Origin: Treponema sp.
GTDB taxonomy: Bacteria > Spirochaetota > Spirochaetia > Treponematales > Breznakiellaceae
Assembly (NCBI GenBank): GCA_031257595.1
Contig: JAIROH010000132.1
Location: 1-14,001 of the forward strand
DNA length: 14,001 nucleotides
Reading direction: 5' to 3'
Shown here: in pieces, positions 6,721 through 12,888 of the stretch
Layout: each line of letters begins with the position of its first letter
How positions within the stretch are numbered: position 1 is the first letter of the stretch
Notes under the pieces: model-generated
What the model saw: only the letters and a program-made list of their open reading frames with translations
Database searches by the model: none
Told to the model about the DNA's origin: nothing
Made by a program: the position numbers and the translations under genes

Positions 6721-6781
6721 TAAGGCAACGCTGATGCGCCAACTACGTTGGCGAAGCCACATGTTAATCAGCGTTGCCTTA
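6721..6781. repeat. Perfect 15 bp inverted repeat with nested hairpin
   Basis: TAAGGCAACGCTGAT (6721-6735) pairs exactly with 6767-6781. Inside lies a second perfect stem, CGCCAAC/GTTGGCG (6737-6743 with 6747-6753), with loop TAC. The outer arm resembles the start of the 6620 hairpin (GG.A.C.CTGAT), suggesting both ends derive from one type of terminal repeat. Confidence 0.8.
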
Positions 6782-6882
6782 GTTAGTGTCCTGACAAATA
6801 CAGATTGCGTAGAGACCTTATCCGGCCGATAAATGTTTACTCTTATAGTTTTGACCAAATCAAAGGGCAAATAGTGTCAAAA

Positions 6883-6938
6883 CCCATGTCGCCTGAGGTT
6901 TTGGCAGGTGTGCCTGCCCCACTAAGCAGCGACATGGG
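6883..6938 (-). terminator. Probable mfd terminator with repeat copy C
   Basis: On the minus strand, 42 bp past the mfd stop, CCCATGTCGC (6938-6929) pairs perfectly with GCGACATGGG (6892-6883), enclosing a second stem GGCAGG/CCTGCC (6918-6913 with 6908-6903). The outer stem is followed by TTTTGACACTATTT, a modest T-rich tail. A competing pairing, CAAAACC/GGTTTTG (6878-6884 with 6897-6903), would disrupt the outer stem. The segment 6908-6933 is the second copy of the repeat at 46-71. Confidence 0.55.
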
Positions 6939-6979
6939 CATTGCTGTCATTTTGGTATTTGATTTTGCGAGGACGCTAC

Positions 6980-9900
6980 CTACGCCAGGGCGGCAAGCTT
7001 TTCCCGGATAAACTCGCTTTTTTCCTTGAGGCCTATGCTTCCCGTTTTAAGGAGGAGGATATTGGGCTGTCCGGGATCAAGCTTGACCCTGCCGGAACTT
7101 TCTTTCATAAGACGGATGAGCCTCTCGACGTTTACCTTCGCGACCTTGTTGAACTCCACCCGGACAAGGCCGGACTTTTCCTTAAGCGAGGCGACTTCAA
7201 TATCCCGGCAGATAACCCGGATCTCCGCCAGCGCAAGAAGGCTTGCCGCCTCGTCCGGGGGCGGACCAAAACGGCCCTGAAGCTCGGTATGGAGACTGTC
7301 CAGTTCTTCCCTGCTGCGTACCCCGGCTATCTTTTTATACACTTCCATTTTTTCCTGGGGACTGTCGATGTACGAATCCGGAATAAAGCCCGAGTATTCG
7401 AGGTCAAGAAGGGTTTCGGTCTCCGTCTGGTAATGTTCGTTTTCAAGACGTTTTACCGCATCGTCAAGAAGCCTCATGTAAAGATCAAAACCAACCGAAT
7501 AGATGTCGCCCGACTGTTCCCTGCCCAGAAGATTGCCCGCGCCGCGGATCTCCATATCCTTCATCGCAATCTTGAAACCGGAGCCAAGCTCGGTAAAGTC
7601 GGAAATTACCTGAAGGCGTTTCATGGCCAGCTCGGACAGGGCCCCGCCTGCGGGGTAAAACAAAAAAGCTTTTGCCGCCCGGTCGGAGCGGCCCACCCTT
7701 CCCCTCAGCTGATAGAGCTGGGAAACGCCGTACATATCCGCCCTGTCGATGATAATCGTATTGACATTGGGAATGTCTATGCCGTTTTCGATAATCGTCG
7801 TTGACACAAGCACGTGAAATCCCCCGTGAATAAAACGGCGCATCACATCCTCAAGTTCCCTCGCCTCCATCCGGCCGTGAGCCGTTTCCACAAGCATCTC
7901 CGGCACAATCCGTTCCAGCATGAGCCGCGTTTCCCCAAGGCTTTCTATTCTGTTGTGGAGGAAGAAAACCTGGCCGCCCCGTTCCACCTCGGCGCGGATT
8001 GCCCCGGCGATCTTCTCTTCGTCAAACTCGCCTATCGCCGTTTCAATCGGATGGCGGTTTCTCGGCGGAGTGGCAAGAAGGCTCATGTCGCGGATTTTCA
8101 GCAGGCTCATGTGAAGCGTCCGGGGAATCGGCGTCGCCGAGAGGGTCAGGCAGTCTACGTTGGTTTTGAGTTCTTTTAGCCGTTCCTTGTCTTTTACCCC
8201 AAAACGCTGTTCTTCATCAATGACAAGAAGCCCCAGATCCTTAAACGCCACGTCTTTCTGGATAATCCGGTGGGTTCCCACAAGAAGATCCACTTCCCCC
8301 TTCCTCACCGACATGAGGATCTTTTTCGCTTCGCCGGGACTTACAAAACGGGAAAGCATCGCGATCTGTACCGGAAACTGCCTGAACCGTTCCCGGAAAT
8401 TGTCGTAATGCTGTTCCGCGAGGATCGTCGTAGGGGCAAGAAACGCCGCCTGTTTGCCGCCCATAATCGCCTTAAAACAGGCCCTGACGGCAACCTCGGT
8501 TTTTCCGTAACCCACGTCGCCGCAGACAAGCCTGTCCATCGGATGGGCGCTTTCCATATCGGCCTTGATCTCCTCAACACAGCGAAGCTGATCCTCGGTT
8601 TCCTCAAACAGAAAAGCCGCCTCGAAAAGGGTCTGCCATTCGCTGTCTTTGGAGAACGCGTAACCCCGCGAGGCCCTGCGTTTGGAATACAGGGTGATAA
8701 GCCTTTGGGCCAATTCTTCAACCGACTGCTTTACCCTGCCCTTGCGGTTTTCCCAGCTTTTGGAGCCGAGTTTGTCGAGCCTGGGCGGGGCGCCTTCGTT
8801 TCCGATATAGCGCTGAACCAGATTCACCTGTTCTATCGGAACAAAAACCGTTTCGTCGTTGAGGTATTCAAGCTTTATATAATCCCGTTCGTAGCCCAGA
8901 ACCTTTACCCGTTCAATGCCCTTGAAAAGGCCGATGCCGTAATTCACATGGACAACAAAGTCGCCGGGGTTAAGCTCGACAAACGTATCTATCGGGCTGC
9001 TTTTTACCCTGTGCAGCGAACGCGGAGGAGGCCGGCGTCTGCCGAATATTTCATTTTCCTGTACCAGCATAAGCTTCGCTTCGGGCAGGGAAAAACCGGC
9101 GCTGAAGGAGGAAGTGATAACCTGTACCGCGGACAGAACGTCCGGATTGCCGGGATTTTTTGCCTTGCCTTGCTCAGCGTGAAAATGAAGCAGCTCTTTT
9201 ATCCGTTCGGCCTGAACGTCGGACTCCGCGGCGATTACTATCGTCCAGCCCTGTTTCAAAAGCGAGGTGAATTCTTCTTTAAGGTAATCAATGTTGCCGA
9301 AAAAGCTCCGGGCGGGATCGCAGGAAACGGCAAAGCGGTTTTTCCCCTGGCTTTTCATCCCCATAAACGAAACCGTCCGCATACCGCGGCTTCCGGCGGC
9401 CGGTTCGGCCAGGCCGTCAAACGCAAGCAGGATCCGTTCCGGCGCGGGAACCGGCCGTTCCCGGACGGTTTTGCGGAAAAGGCCCTGGTACTCATGTTCC
9501 AGCGGCTGCTGGGCGTTTTGGAGCCGTTCGCGGTCAACGTAAAATACCGGGTTTGAAGGATCCATGTAGTCGAGGACGGAGGCCCGGACGGCAAAGGCCA
9601 GGGGGAAAAGCAGCTCTTCGCCGGAAACAAAGCCTTTTTCCTCAAGCTCGAGGGGAATGTCCGATCCTGAAAATTCCGGACATTGTTCAAGATTTTCCGC
9701 CAGAACCGTTATGCGTTCCTCCGTCCAGATCGCCTCTTTTAGGGGCCGGATCGTAAACGAGGAAAGCTTTGCCTGGGTCGGCCCCTGATCGGAGGGATCA
9801 AAGGTTCGTATTGACTCGACCCTGTCGTAATCGAACAGTATCCGGTACGCTTCATCCTCGCCGCCGGGAAAAATGTCGAGAACCTCTCCCCGCAGGGCAA

Positions 9901-10426
9901 ATTCACCGTGAAGCTGTACCTGGGGAACCCTGGTGTAGCCGTAGCGCACGAGAAGCGCCGCCAGAGCCTGGGTGTCTATTTCCCTGCCCGCCTCTACGGG
10001 GACAAGAAGGGTCTTAAAATAATCCGGAGGCGGCAGCGGGGTAAGAAAAGCCCGCTCCGGCACGATAACGGGCCTGTCCCCGTCAAGCAGGGCGGAAAGC
10101 GCCCTGGTCCGCTCGCCGAAAACAGGCGACAGGGGGGAAATTTCCCGGTAGGGCATGGTTCCCCACCAGGGAAACAGCACCGGCGAAAGCCCCAGGGTTT
10201 CAAGATCGCCGGAAAGATCGGAAGCTTCCCTGTCCGTGGGAACCACAACCAAAGCCCCGGTTTTTCCGGGAAAACCGGCAAGCAGCGCGACAAGCATCGA
10301 CACCGCGGAACCTTCCGGCCCCTCCAGCTCCATGGCGAAAGGCGGGGTTTGGGCGCGGTACGCCTCCAACAGGGCGGAAACCGATGCTGACTTTGCCAGC
10401 GTATGTACCAGGGATAAGGGATTCAT
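6980..10426 (-). CDS. mfd: Transcription-repair coupling factor Mfd
   Basis: This 1148-residue protein is a full-length Mfd (TRCF), the ATP-dependent translocase that removes RNA polymerase stalled at DNA damage and recruits UvrA. Domains in order: UvrB-like damage-recognition module (about 1-330), RNA-polymerase-interacting domain with GDFVVHVNYGIGLFKGIE (488-505), superfamily-2 translocase core, and C-terminal TRCF domain (about 1010-1110). Motifs: Walker A GDVGYGKT (636-643), DEEQ (737-740), SATPIPRT (763-770) and QLRGRVGR (906-913). The ATG at 10426 is preceded by a weak GGTAAG site. A possible promoter is TTAAAA (10470-10465), 17 bp, TATAGT (10447-10442). The gene is transcribed away from the exported-protein operon. 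Length and motif order leave little doubt. Confidence 0.98.
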   Translation of the reverse strand: MNPLSLVHTLAKSASVSALLEAYRAQTPPFAMELEGPEGSAVSMLVALLAGFPGKTGALVVVPTDREASDLSGDLETLGLSPVLFPWWGTMPYREISPLSPVFGERTRALSALLDGDRPVIVPERAFLTPLPPPDYFKTLLVPVEAGREIDTQALAALLVRYGYTRVPQVQLHGEFALRGEVLDIFPGGEDEAYRILFDYDRVESIRTFDPSDQGPTQAKLSSFTIRPLKEAIWTEERITVLAENLEQCPEFSGSDIPLELEEKGFVSGEELLFPLAFAVRASVLDYMDPSNPVFYVDRERLQNAQQPLEHEYQGLFRKTVRERPVPAPERILLAFDGLAEPAAGSRGMRTVSFMGMKSQGKNRFAVSCDPARSFFGNIDYLKEEFTSLLKQGWTIVIAAESDVQAERIKELLHFHAEQGKAKNPGNPDVLSAVQVITSSFSAGFSLPEAKLMLVQENEIFGRRRPPPRSLHRVKSSPIDTFVELNPGDFVVHVNYGIGLFKGIERVKVLGYERDYIKLEYLNDETVFVPIEQVNLVQRYIGNEGAPPRLDKLGSKSWENRKGRVKQSVEELAQRLITLYSKRRASRGYAFSKDSEWQTLFEAAFLFEETEDQLRCVEEIKADMESAHPMDRLVCGDVGYGKTEVAVRACFKAIMGGKQAAFLAPTTILAEQHYDNFRERFRQFPVQIAMLSRFVSPGEAKKILMSVRKGEVDLLVGTHRIIQKDVAFKDLGLLVIDEEQRFGVKDKERLKELKTNVDCLTLSATPIPRTLHMSLLKIRDMSLLATPPRNRHPIETAIGEFDEEKIAGAIRAEVERGGQVFFLHNRIESLGETRLMLERIVPEMLVETAHGRMEARELEDVMRRFIHGGFHVLVSTTIIENGIDIPNVNTIIIDRADMYGVSQLYQLRGRVGRSDRAAKAFLFYPAGGALSELAMKRLQVISDFTELGSGFKIAMKDMEIRGAGNLLGREQSGDIYSVGFDLYMRLLDDAVKRLENEHYQTETETLLDLEYSGFIPDSYIDSPQEKMEVYKKIAGVRSREELDSLHTELQGRFGPPPDEAASLLALAEIRVICRDIEVASLKEKSGLVRVEFNKVAKVNVERLIRLMKESSGRVKLDPGQPNILLLKTGSIGLKEKSEFIREKLAALA

Positions 10427-10483
10427 AAAAGCTTACCGATAACTATATAACAGGAATCTGTTTTTTTTAAGCAGGAGTGTATC
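10427..10483. promoter_or_regulatory. Divergent promoter region between mfd and the exported-protein gene
   Basis: This 57 bp gap must serve both mfd and the plus-strand operon unless each is read from further away. For mfd I see TTAAAA - 17 bp - TATAGT (10470-10465 and 10447-10442). For the plus strand, TATATA at 10444-10449 is a possible -10 but has no good -35. A short inverted repeat AACAG-GAAT-CTGTT (10449-10462) overlaps both and could be an operator. AGGAG at 10473-10477, six bases before GTG 10484, is the ribosome site. Confidence 0.45.
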
Positions 10484-11503
10484 GTGAAATACAGTTGGCC
10501 GAAGGTTTTTATTCTTCTCGCGCTGGCGGTTCCGCCGGAACCGGTTCTGTCGAAAGCGGCGGAGATCGAGCTTAACATACGTTTTTATGACAAAAAGGTC
10601 TATTTTGTCGCCGGAGAAACCGGAACCCGTAACTCAGCGGAATCCCGGCCCGCCCCGGAACCCCGGGTCCAGGTTCCGCCCGATCCCATATACGTACAGG
10701 CTACAATCTACAACCGCGGTCCGGAAAGCTTTCACTTTAAGCTTGCCGAAGAACGGGTTTTTTCCGTTGATTTTGACGTTCGGAACCTTGCAAACCAGAG
10801 CCTTGCCCCGGCGGACTACCTTTTGAGAAAACGGAGTGAAAGCCGCAATGTGTTTTACAGGGACATTACCGTAGAACCGGGCGAATCCTTTTCGTTTATC
10901 GAAGATATCAGAAACTACGCGGATCTTTCCCTGCCCGGTTCGTTTGTGGTTCAGGCGAGGATCTTTCCGAATCTTCTAAGGACGACCGGCGAAATTCCGC
11001 TGGAATCAAACAGGCTTAACCTTAACCTGCGACCTCCCGTCCTTCCCGGCCCGGACGGCGTTCCGTTTGAAATGGACGTTGAAACCAACGCCGTCCTGGT
11101 TAGGGAAAAGCTTTCCCCCGACGAGATTGTCCGTTACATGCTGGACGCGAGGATCAAGGGCCAGTGGGAAAAATTCTTTCTCTATATTGATATTCCGGCG
11201 ATGCTCAGCAGGGATCCCGCCCGCCGGCGGAGCTACCTGAACGAATCCGCGGAAGGCAGGCGGCGGATGGAGATCCGTTACCGGGAGGACCTGCGGGCCG
11301 CGGACGGGGATATCGCGAATATACCGGCGGATTACCGGATCGAAAACACCAGTTACGGCGGCGATACGGGAACGGTCGTGGTCACCGAATGGTTCAGGAC
11401 CGGGCGGATAACGGAACGCCGCCGCTATACGTATTTTTTCAGACTTATTGATGACATTTGGCTCATTCAGGACTATACTTCAACTATACTGGGCACTGAA
11501 TGA
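10484..11503 (+). CDS. Predicted exported protein of unknown function
   Basis: I do not recognise a named family for this 339-residue protein. It starts with a signal peptide (MKYSWPK, then hydrophobic VFILLALAV, likely cleavage near residue 25). There is no lipobox cysteine, so it is probably periplasmic. Residues about 70-185 look like a beta-sandwich; the stretch ATIYNRGPESFHFKLAEE then VFSVDFDVRN resembles the BsuPI-type (intracellular proteinase inhibitor) fold. Residues about 210-335 alternate charged helices with strands and end DDIWLIQDYTS, reminiscent of NTF2-like domains. Both fold assignments are inference. The GTG start has AGGAG six bases upstream. Its stop overlaps the next start (ATGA), so it is co-translated with the receiver-PilZ protein. 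Confidence 0.85.
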   Translation: MKYSWPKVFILLALAVPPEPVLSKAAEIELNIRFYDKKVYFVAGETGTRNSAESRPAPEPRVQVPPDPIYVQATIYNRGPESFHFKLAEERVFSVDFDVRNLANQSLAPADYLLRKRSESRNVFYRDITVEPGESFSFIEDIRNYADLSLPGSFVVQARIFPNLLRTTGEIPLESNRLNLNLRPPVLPGPDGVPFEMDVETNAVLVREKLSPDEIVRYMLDARIKGQWEKFFLYIDIPAMLSRDPARRRSYLNESAEGRRRMEIRYREDLRAADGDIANIPADYRIENTSYGGDTGTVVVTEWFRTGRITERRRYTYFFRLIDDIWLIQDYTSTILGTE

Positions 11504-12240
11504 AACTTTTGTTGGTTCTGGCATCGGACGACACATTTAATACCATATCGGTTTTTCTTAACCCTCTGGGCTTTGAGCTGATACGCTACCGCCAGATACT
11601 CAAGGCGATGGATAATATCGACGAAACGGATCCCGCCGGTATTATCATCAGCGCGAGGGATTTTCCCCGGCACTGGAAAACCATGATTCAGTTTGTCCGT
11701 TCCGAACGGCCAAAAACCGAATGTCCGGTCATACTCCTCAAAGGCGGGAATTTCCCCGAAGAAGAGGCCAACAAGGCCGCGTATCTGGGGGTTAACGGCA
11801 TAGTCCTTGAATCCCTTAAAGATTCCGCCGAAGTAGACCAAATCCAGAACATTCTGGCCCGTTATGTGTCCGTGGACGATAAACGGAAGAGCCGCCGTTA
11901 CCGGGCGGAAAGCTGGACCCGTTTCGGCTTTATGTTTTCAAATCCCCTGGACGAAAAGATCATTACCGGTACGGTTAAAACCGTTTCTTCCACCGGCGTT
12001 TCGTTTGAACCCGACCACCCGGCCCTCGTCAAAGACCTTAAAAACGACGCGGAAATCCCCGGCTGTTCGCTCAGGGCCGGCAACACGATTCTTTCTCCGT
12101 CCTGTATCCTGCGCCGGACGGGAAAAATAATGTCCCTGGAATTTACCTCGTTTTCCGATGAAGAAAAAGAAAAACTTGAAACCTACTTTGAAACCCTTCC
12201 CATGCGGGAACTCAAAGCAAAGTCGGCGCATACCGCCTGA
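11500..12240 (+). CDS. Degenerate receiver - PilZ domain protein
   Basis: This 246-residue cytoplasmic protein has two parts. Residues 1-121 look like a response-regulator receiver: hydrophobic MKLLLVLASDD with acidic D10-D11, strand AGIIIS, PVILLK and GVNGIVLESL. The phosphoacceptor Asp is replaced (S51 at the end of the third strand), K81 sits where Thr/Ser is usual, and no Lys follows the fifth strand, so phosphorylation is unlikely. Residues 127-232 look like PilZ, the c-di-GMP-binding fold: RKSRR (R129 and R133, RxxxR) and TVSSTG (161-166), matching (D/N)xSxxG except for Thr in place of Asp/Asn. Ligand binding is plausible but unproven. Its ATG overlaps the previous stop by 4 bp. An AT-rich module begins just downstream. 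Confidence 0.85.
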   Translation: MKLLLVLASDDTFNTISVFLNPLGFELIRYRQILKAMDNIDETDPAGIIISARDFPRHWKTMIQFVRSERPKTECPVILLKGGNFPEEEANKAAYLGVNGIVLESLKDSAEVDQIQNILARYVSVDDKRKSRRYRAESWTRFGFMFSNPLDEKIITGTVKTVSSTGVSFEPDHPALVKDLKNDAEIPGCSLRAGNTILSPSCILRRTGKIMSLEFTSFSDEEKEKLETYFETLPMRELKAKSAHTA

Positions 12241-12256
12241 ACAGGAAGCGTCAAGC

Positions 12257-12284
12257 CGTTCCAAAACCTCAGTTGTTTGGAACG
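12257..12284 (+). terminator. Possible terminator of the exported-protein/PilZ operon
   Basis: CGTTCCAAA (12257-12265) pairs perfectly with TTTGGAACG (12276-12284) across a 10 nt loop, 17 bp after the PilZ-gene stop. A T-rich stretch (TTGTTTTGTTTTTT) begins about ten bases later, further than in a standard intrinsic terminator. The convergent XRE gene ends within that stretch, so the hairpin lies between two converging transcripts. Confidence 0.45.
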
Positions 12285-12297
12285 ATCTCAGTTGTTT
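12268..12297. repeat. 11 bp tandem direct repeat at the composition boundary
   Basis: CTCAGTTGTTT occurs at 12268-12278 and 12287-12297, separated by 8 bp. The second copy contains the complement of the XRE stop codon. The repeat sits where the GC-rich operon meets the AT-rich module, so it might mark a recombination or insertion edge; chance slippage is an alternative. Confidence 0.5.
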
Positions 12298-12623
12298 TGT
12301 TTTTTCCGCAGTATAAGAAGTTTTTCTATTTGGTCTAATACATAATCTTGAAAGTCAATAGGTAATTCATTAAAAATACTGATTAATTTAGTAATCTTTT
12401 CATCGGGACTTTTATAGAACATCTCGCCCTCGCCGGTTTTGAGCCAGTTTTCACTAATGCCAAAGATCATCGAGGCAAGTTTTACAATCCGGTCGTTGGA
12501 TTTTCGGGCCTCATTTTCGACATCGGCAAGATAACTATTGGAAATACAAATAGCTTTGGCAAAGTCTTTTTGAGACATATTCAGGGCTTTCCGGGCTTCT
12601 CTAATACGGGCGTTTATCGTCAT
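12288..12623 (-). CDS. XRE-family helix-turn-helix transcriptional regulator
   Basis: This 111-residue DNA-binding protein has a cro/C1-type HTH at about 5-60 (IREARKALNMSQKDFAKAI, then the recognition helix around ISNSYLADVENE). It is followed by ISENWLKTGEGEMF, a linker often seen in phage-repressor-like XRE proteins. A C-terminal amphipathic segment (76-105) is probably for self-association. It is AT-rich, unlike the genes to its left. No good Shine-Dalgarno precedes the ATG at 12623. It faces a divergent small ORF and lipoprotein across a 97 bp gap holding repeated TAGC-type half-sites, so it likely regulates them and itself; that is inference. Its C-terminal segment resembles the divergent 55-residue ORF. 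Confidence 0.92.
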   Translation of the reverse strand: MTINARIREARKALNMSQKDFAKAICISNSYLADVENEARKSNDRIVKLASMIFGISENWLKTGEGEMFYKSPDEKITKLISIFNELPIDFQDYVLDQIEKLLILRKKQNN

Positions 12624-12653
12624 AAGCTGCTTTAAAGTCTATCGAAAAAAAAT

Positions 12654-12725
12654 ACGCATAGCAAGGTATTTTTTCAATAAGGGTATTGACAAAATTCGTA
12701 TAGCATAATATTATTTCGCTATGAG
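12654..12725. promoter_or_regulatory. Candidate operator half-sites for the XRE regulator
   Basis: CGCATAGCA (12655-12663) and CGTATAGCA (12697-12705) are direct copies differing at one base, 42 bp apart. A third, inverted copy (CATAGCG on the complement, CGCTATG at 12717-12723) covers the start codon of the small ORF. The second lies between -35 and -10 of the plus-strand promoter; the first lies in the likely XRE promoter. A perfect palindrome ATAATATTAT (12706-12715) covers the -10. Binding by the XRE protein is inferred from position alone. Confidence 0.45.
12686..12714 (+). promoter_or_regulatory. Strong sigma70-type promoter for the small ORF/lipoprotein operon
   Basis: TTGACA (12686-12691) matches the -35 consensus exactly. 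A 17 bp spacer leads to TATTAT (12709-12714), five of six -10 bases. Transcription should start about 6-7 bases later, at 12720-12722, on the ATG at 12721. The transcript would then be leaderless; no Shine-Dalgarno precedes that ATG. Confidence 0.8.
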
Positions 12726-12888
12726 TATTAAAAAGGATGAAAAGCTTGAAATGTTATGCAGCGGCTTTTCTCTTTTAGACGAGGGAGAGCGGGAATACAT
12801 ATTCGGGGTTTTACAAGCCCTTCTTTTTGCCAAAACGAAGATAAATGAAAATGATAAATACCCTATACCTAACGGAGAGGAAAAATGA
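12721..12888 (+). CDS. Small 55-residue protein resembling the XRE regulator C-terminus
   Basis: This short ORF codes 55 residues starting MSIKKDEKLEML. Residues 14-40 (SGFSLLDEGEREY then IFGVLQALLFAKTK) line up without gaps with residues 82-106 of the divergent XRE regulator: both share F..L......Y, a hydrophobic pattern, LL and a terminal Lys, about six identities in 25 with several conservative changes. I infer a common dimerisation-like helix pair without a DNA-binding domain. Support for coding: ATG at the predicted transcription start, and a stop overlapping the ATG of the lipoprotein gene (ATGA), so the two are coupled. The ribosome site of the lipoprotein lies inside this ORF. Function is unknown; a regulator partner or antagonist is one idea. 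Confidence 0.7.
   Translation: MSIKKDEKLEMLCSGFSLLDEGEREYIFGVLQALLFAKTKINENDKYPIPNGEEK

Larger units (their letters stand above)
6617..6781. mobile_element. Possible MITE-like element, about 165 bp
   Basis: Taken together, the outer ends read GGGAAGCACTGATTTA (from 6617) and, on the complement, AAGGCAACGCTGATTAA (from 6780). They agree mainly at GG.A.C.CTGATT, an imperfect terminal inverted repeat. Each end also folds on itself. No transposase is present and no target-site duplication could be recognised. This is an inference from structure only; two unrelated hairpins remain possible. Confidence 0.35.
6481..6979. other. Non-coding region with three inverted-repeat structures
   Basis: No credible gene is visible in these 499 bases; the open frames at 6613-6870 (minus) and 6805-7011 (plus) have no family resemblance and run through the repeats. 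The region contains a perfect 16 bp hairpin (6620-6655), a perfect 15 bp stem with a nested hairpin (6721-6781) and a two-stem terminator-like structure (6883-6938) downstream of mfd. The two hairpins share a CTGATT core in opposite outer positions, as in the ends of a small non-autonomous element. Confidence 0.7.

Noticed and set aside
6613..6870. 85-residue minus-strand frame in the mfd-HAD gap
   Set aside because: It runs straight through both inverted repeats and has no ribosome site or family resemblance.
8270..9556. Long 428-residue open frame on the plus strand inside mfd
   Set aside because: It is the antisense shadow of a conserved gene in GC-rich DNA and shows no recognisable domain or ribosome site. 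The same applies to the frames at 6941-7804, 7814-8179 and 9908-10390.
12654..12725. CRISPR-like or tandem repeat array
   Set aside because: Only three short half-sites with unequal spacing and mixed orientation are present; operator sites are the simpler reading.
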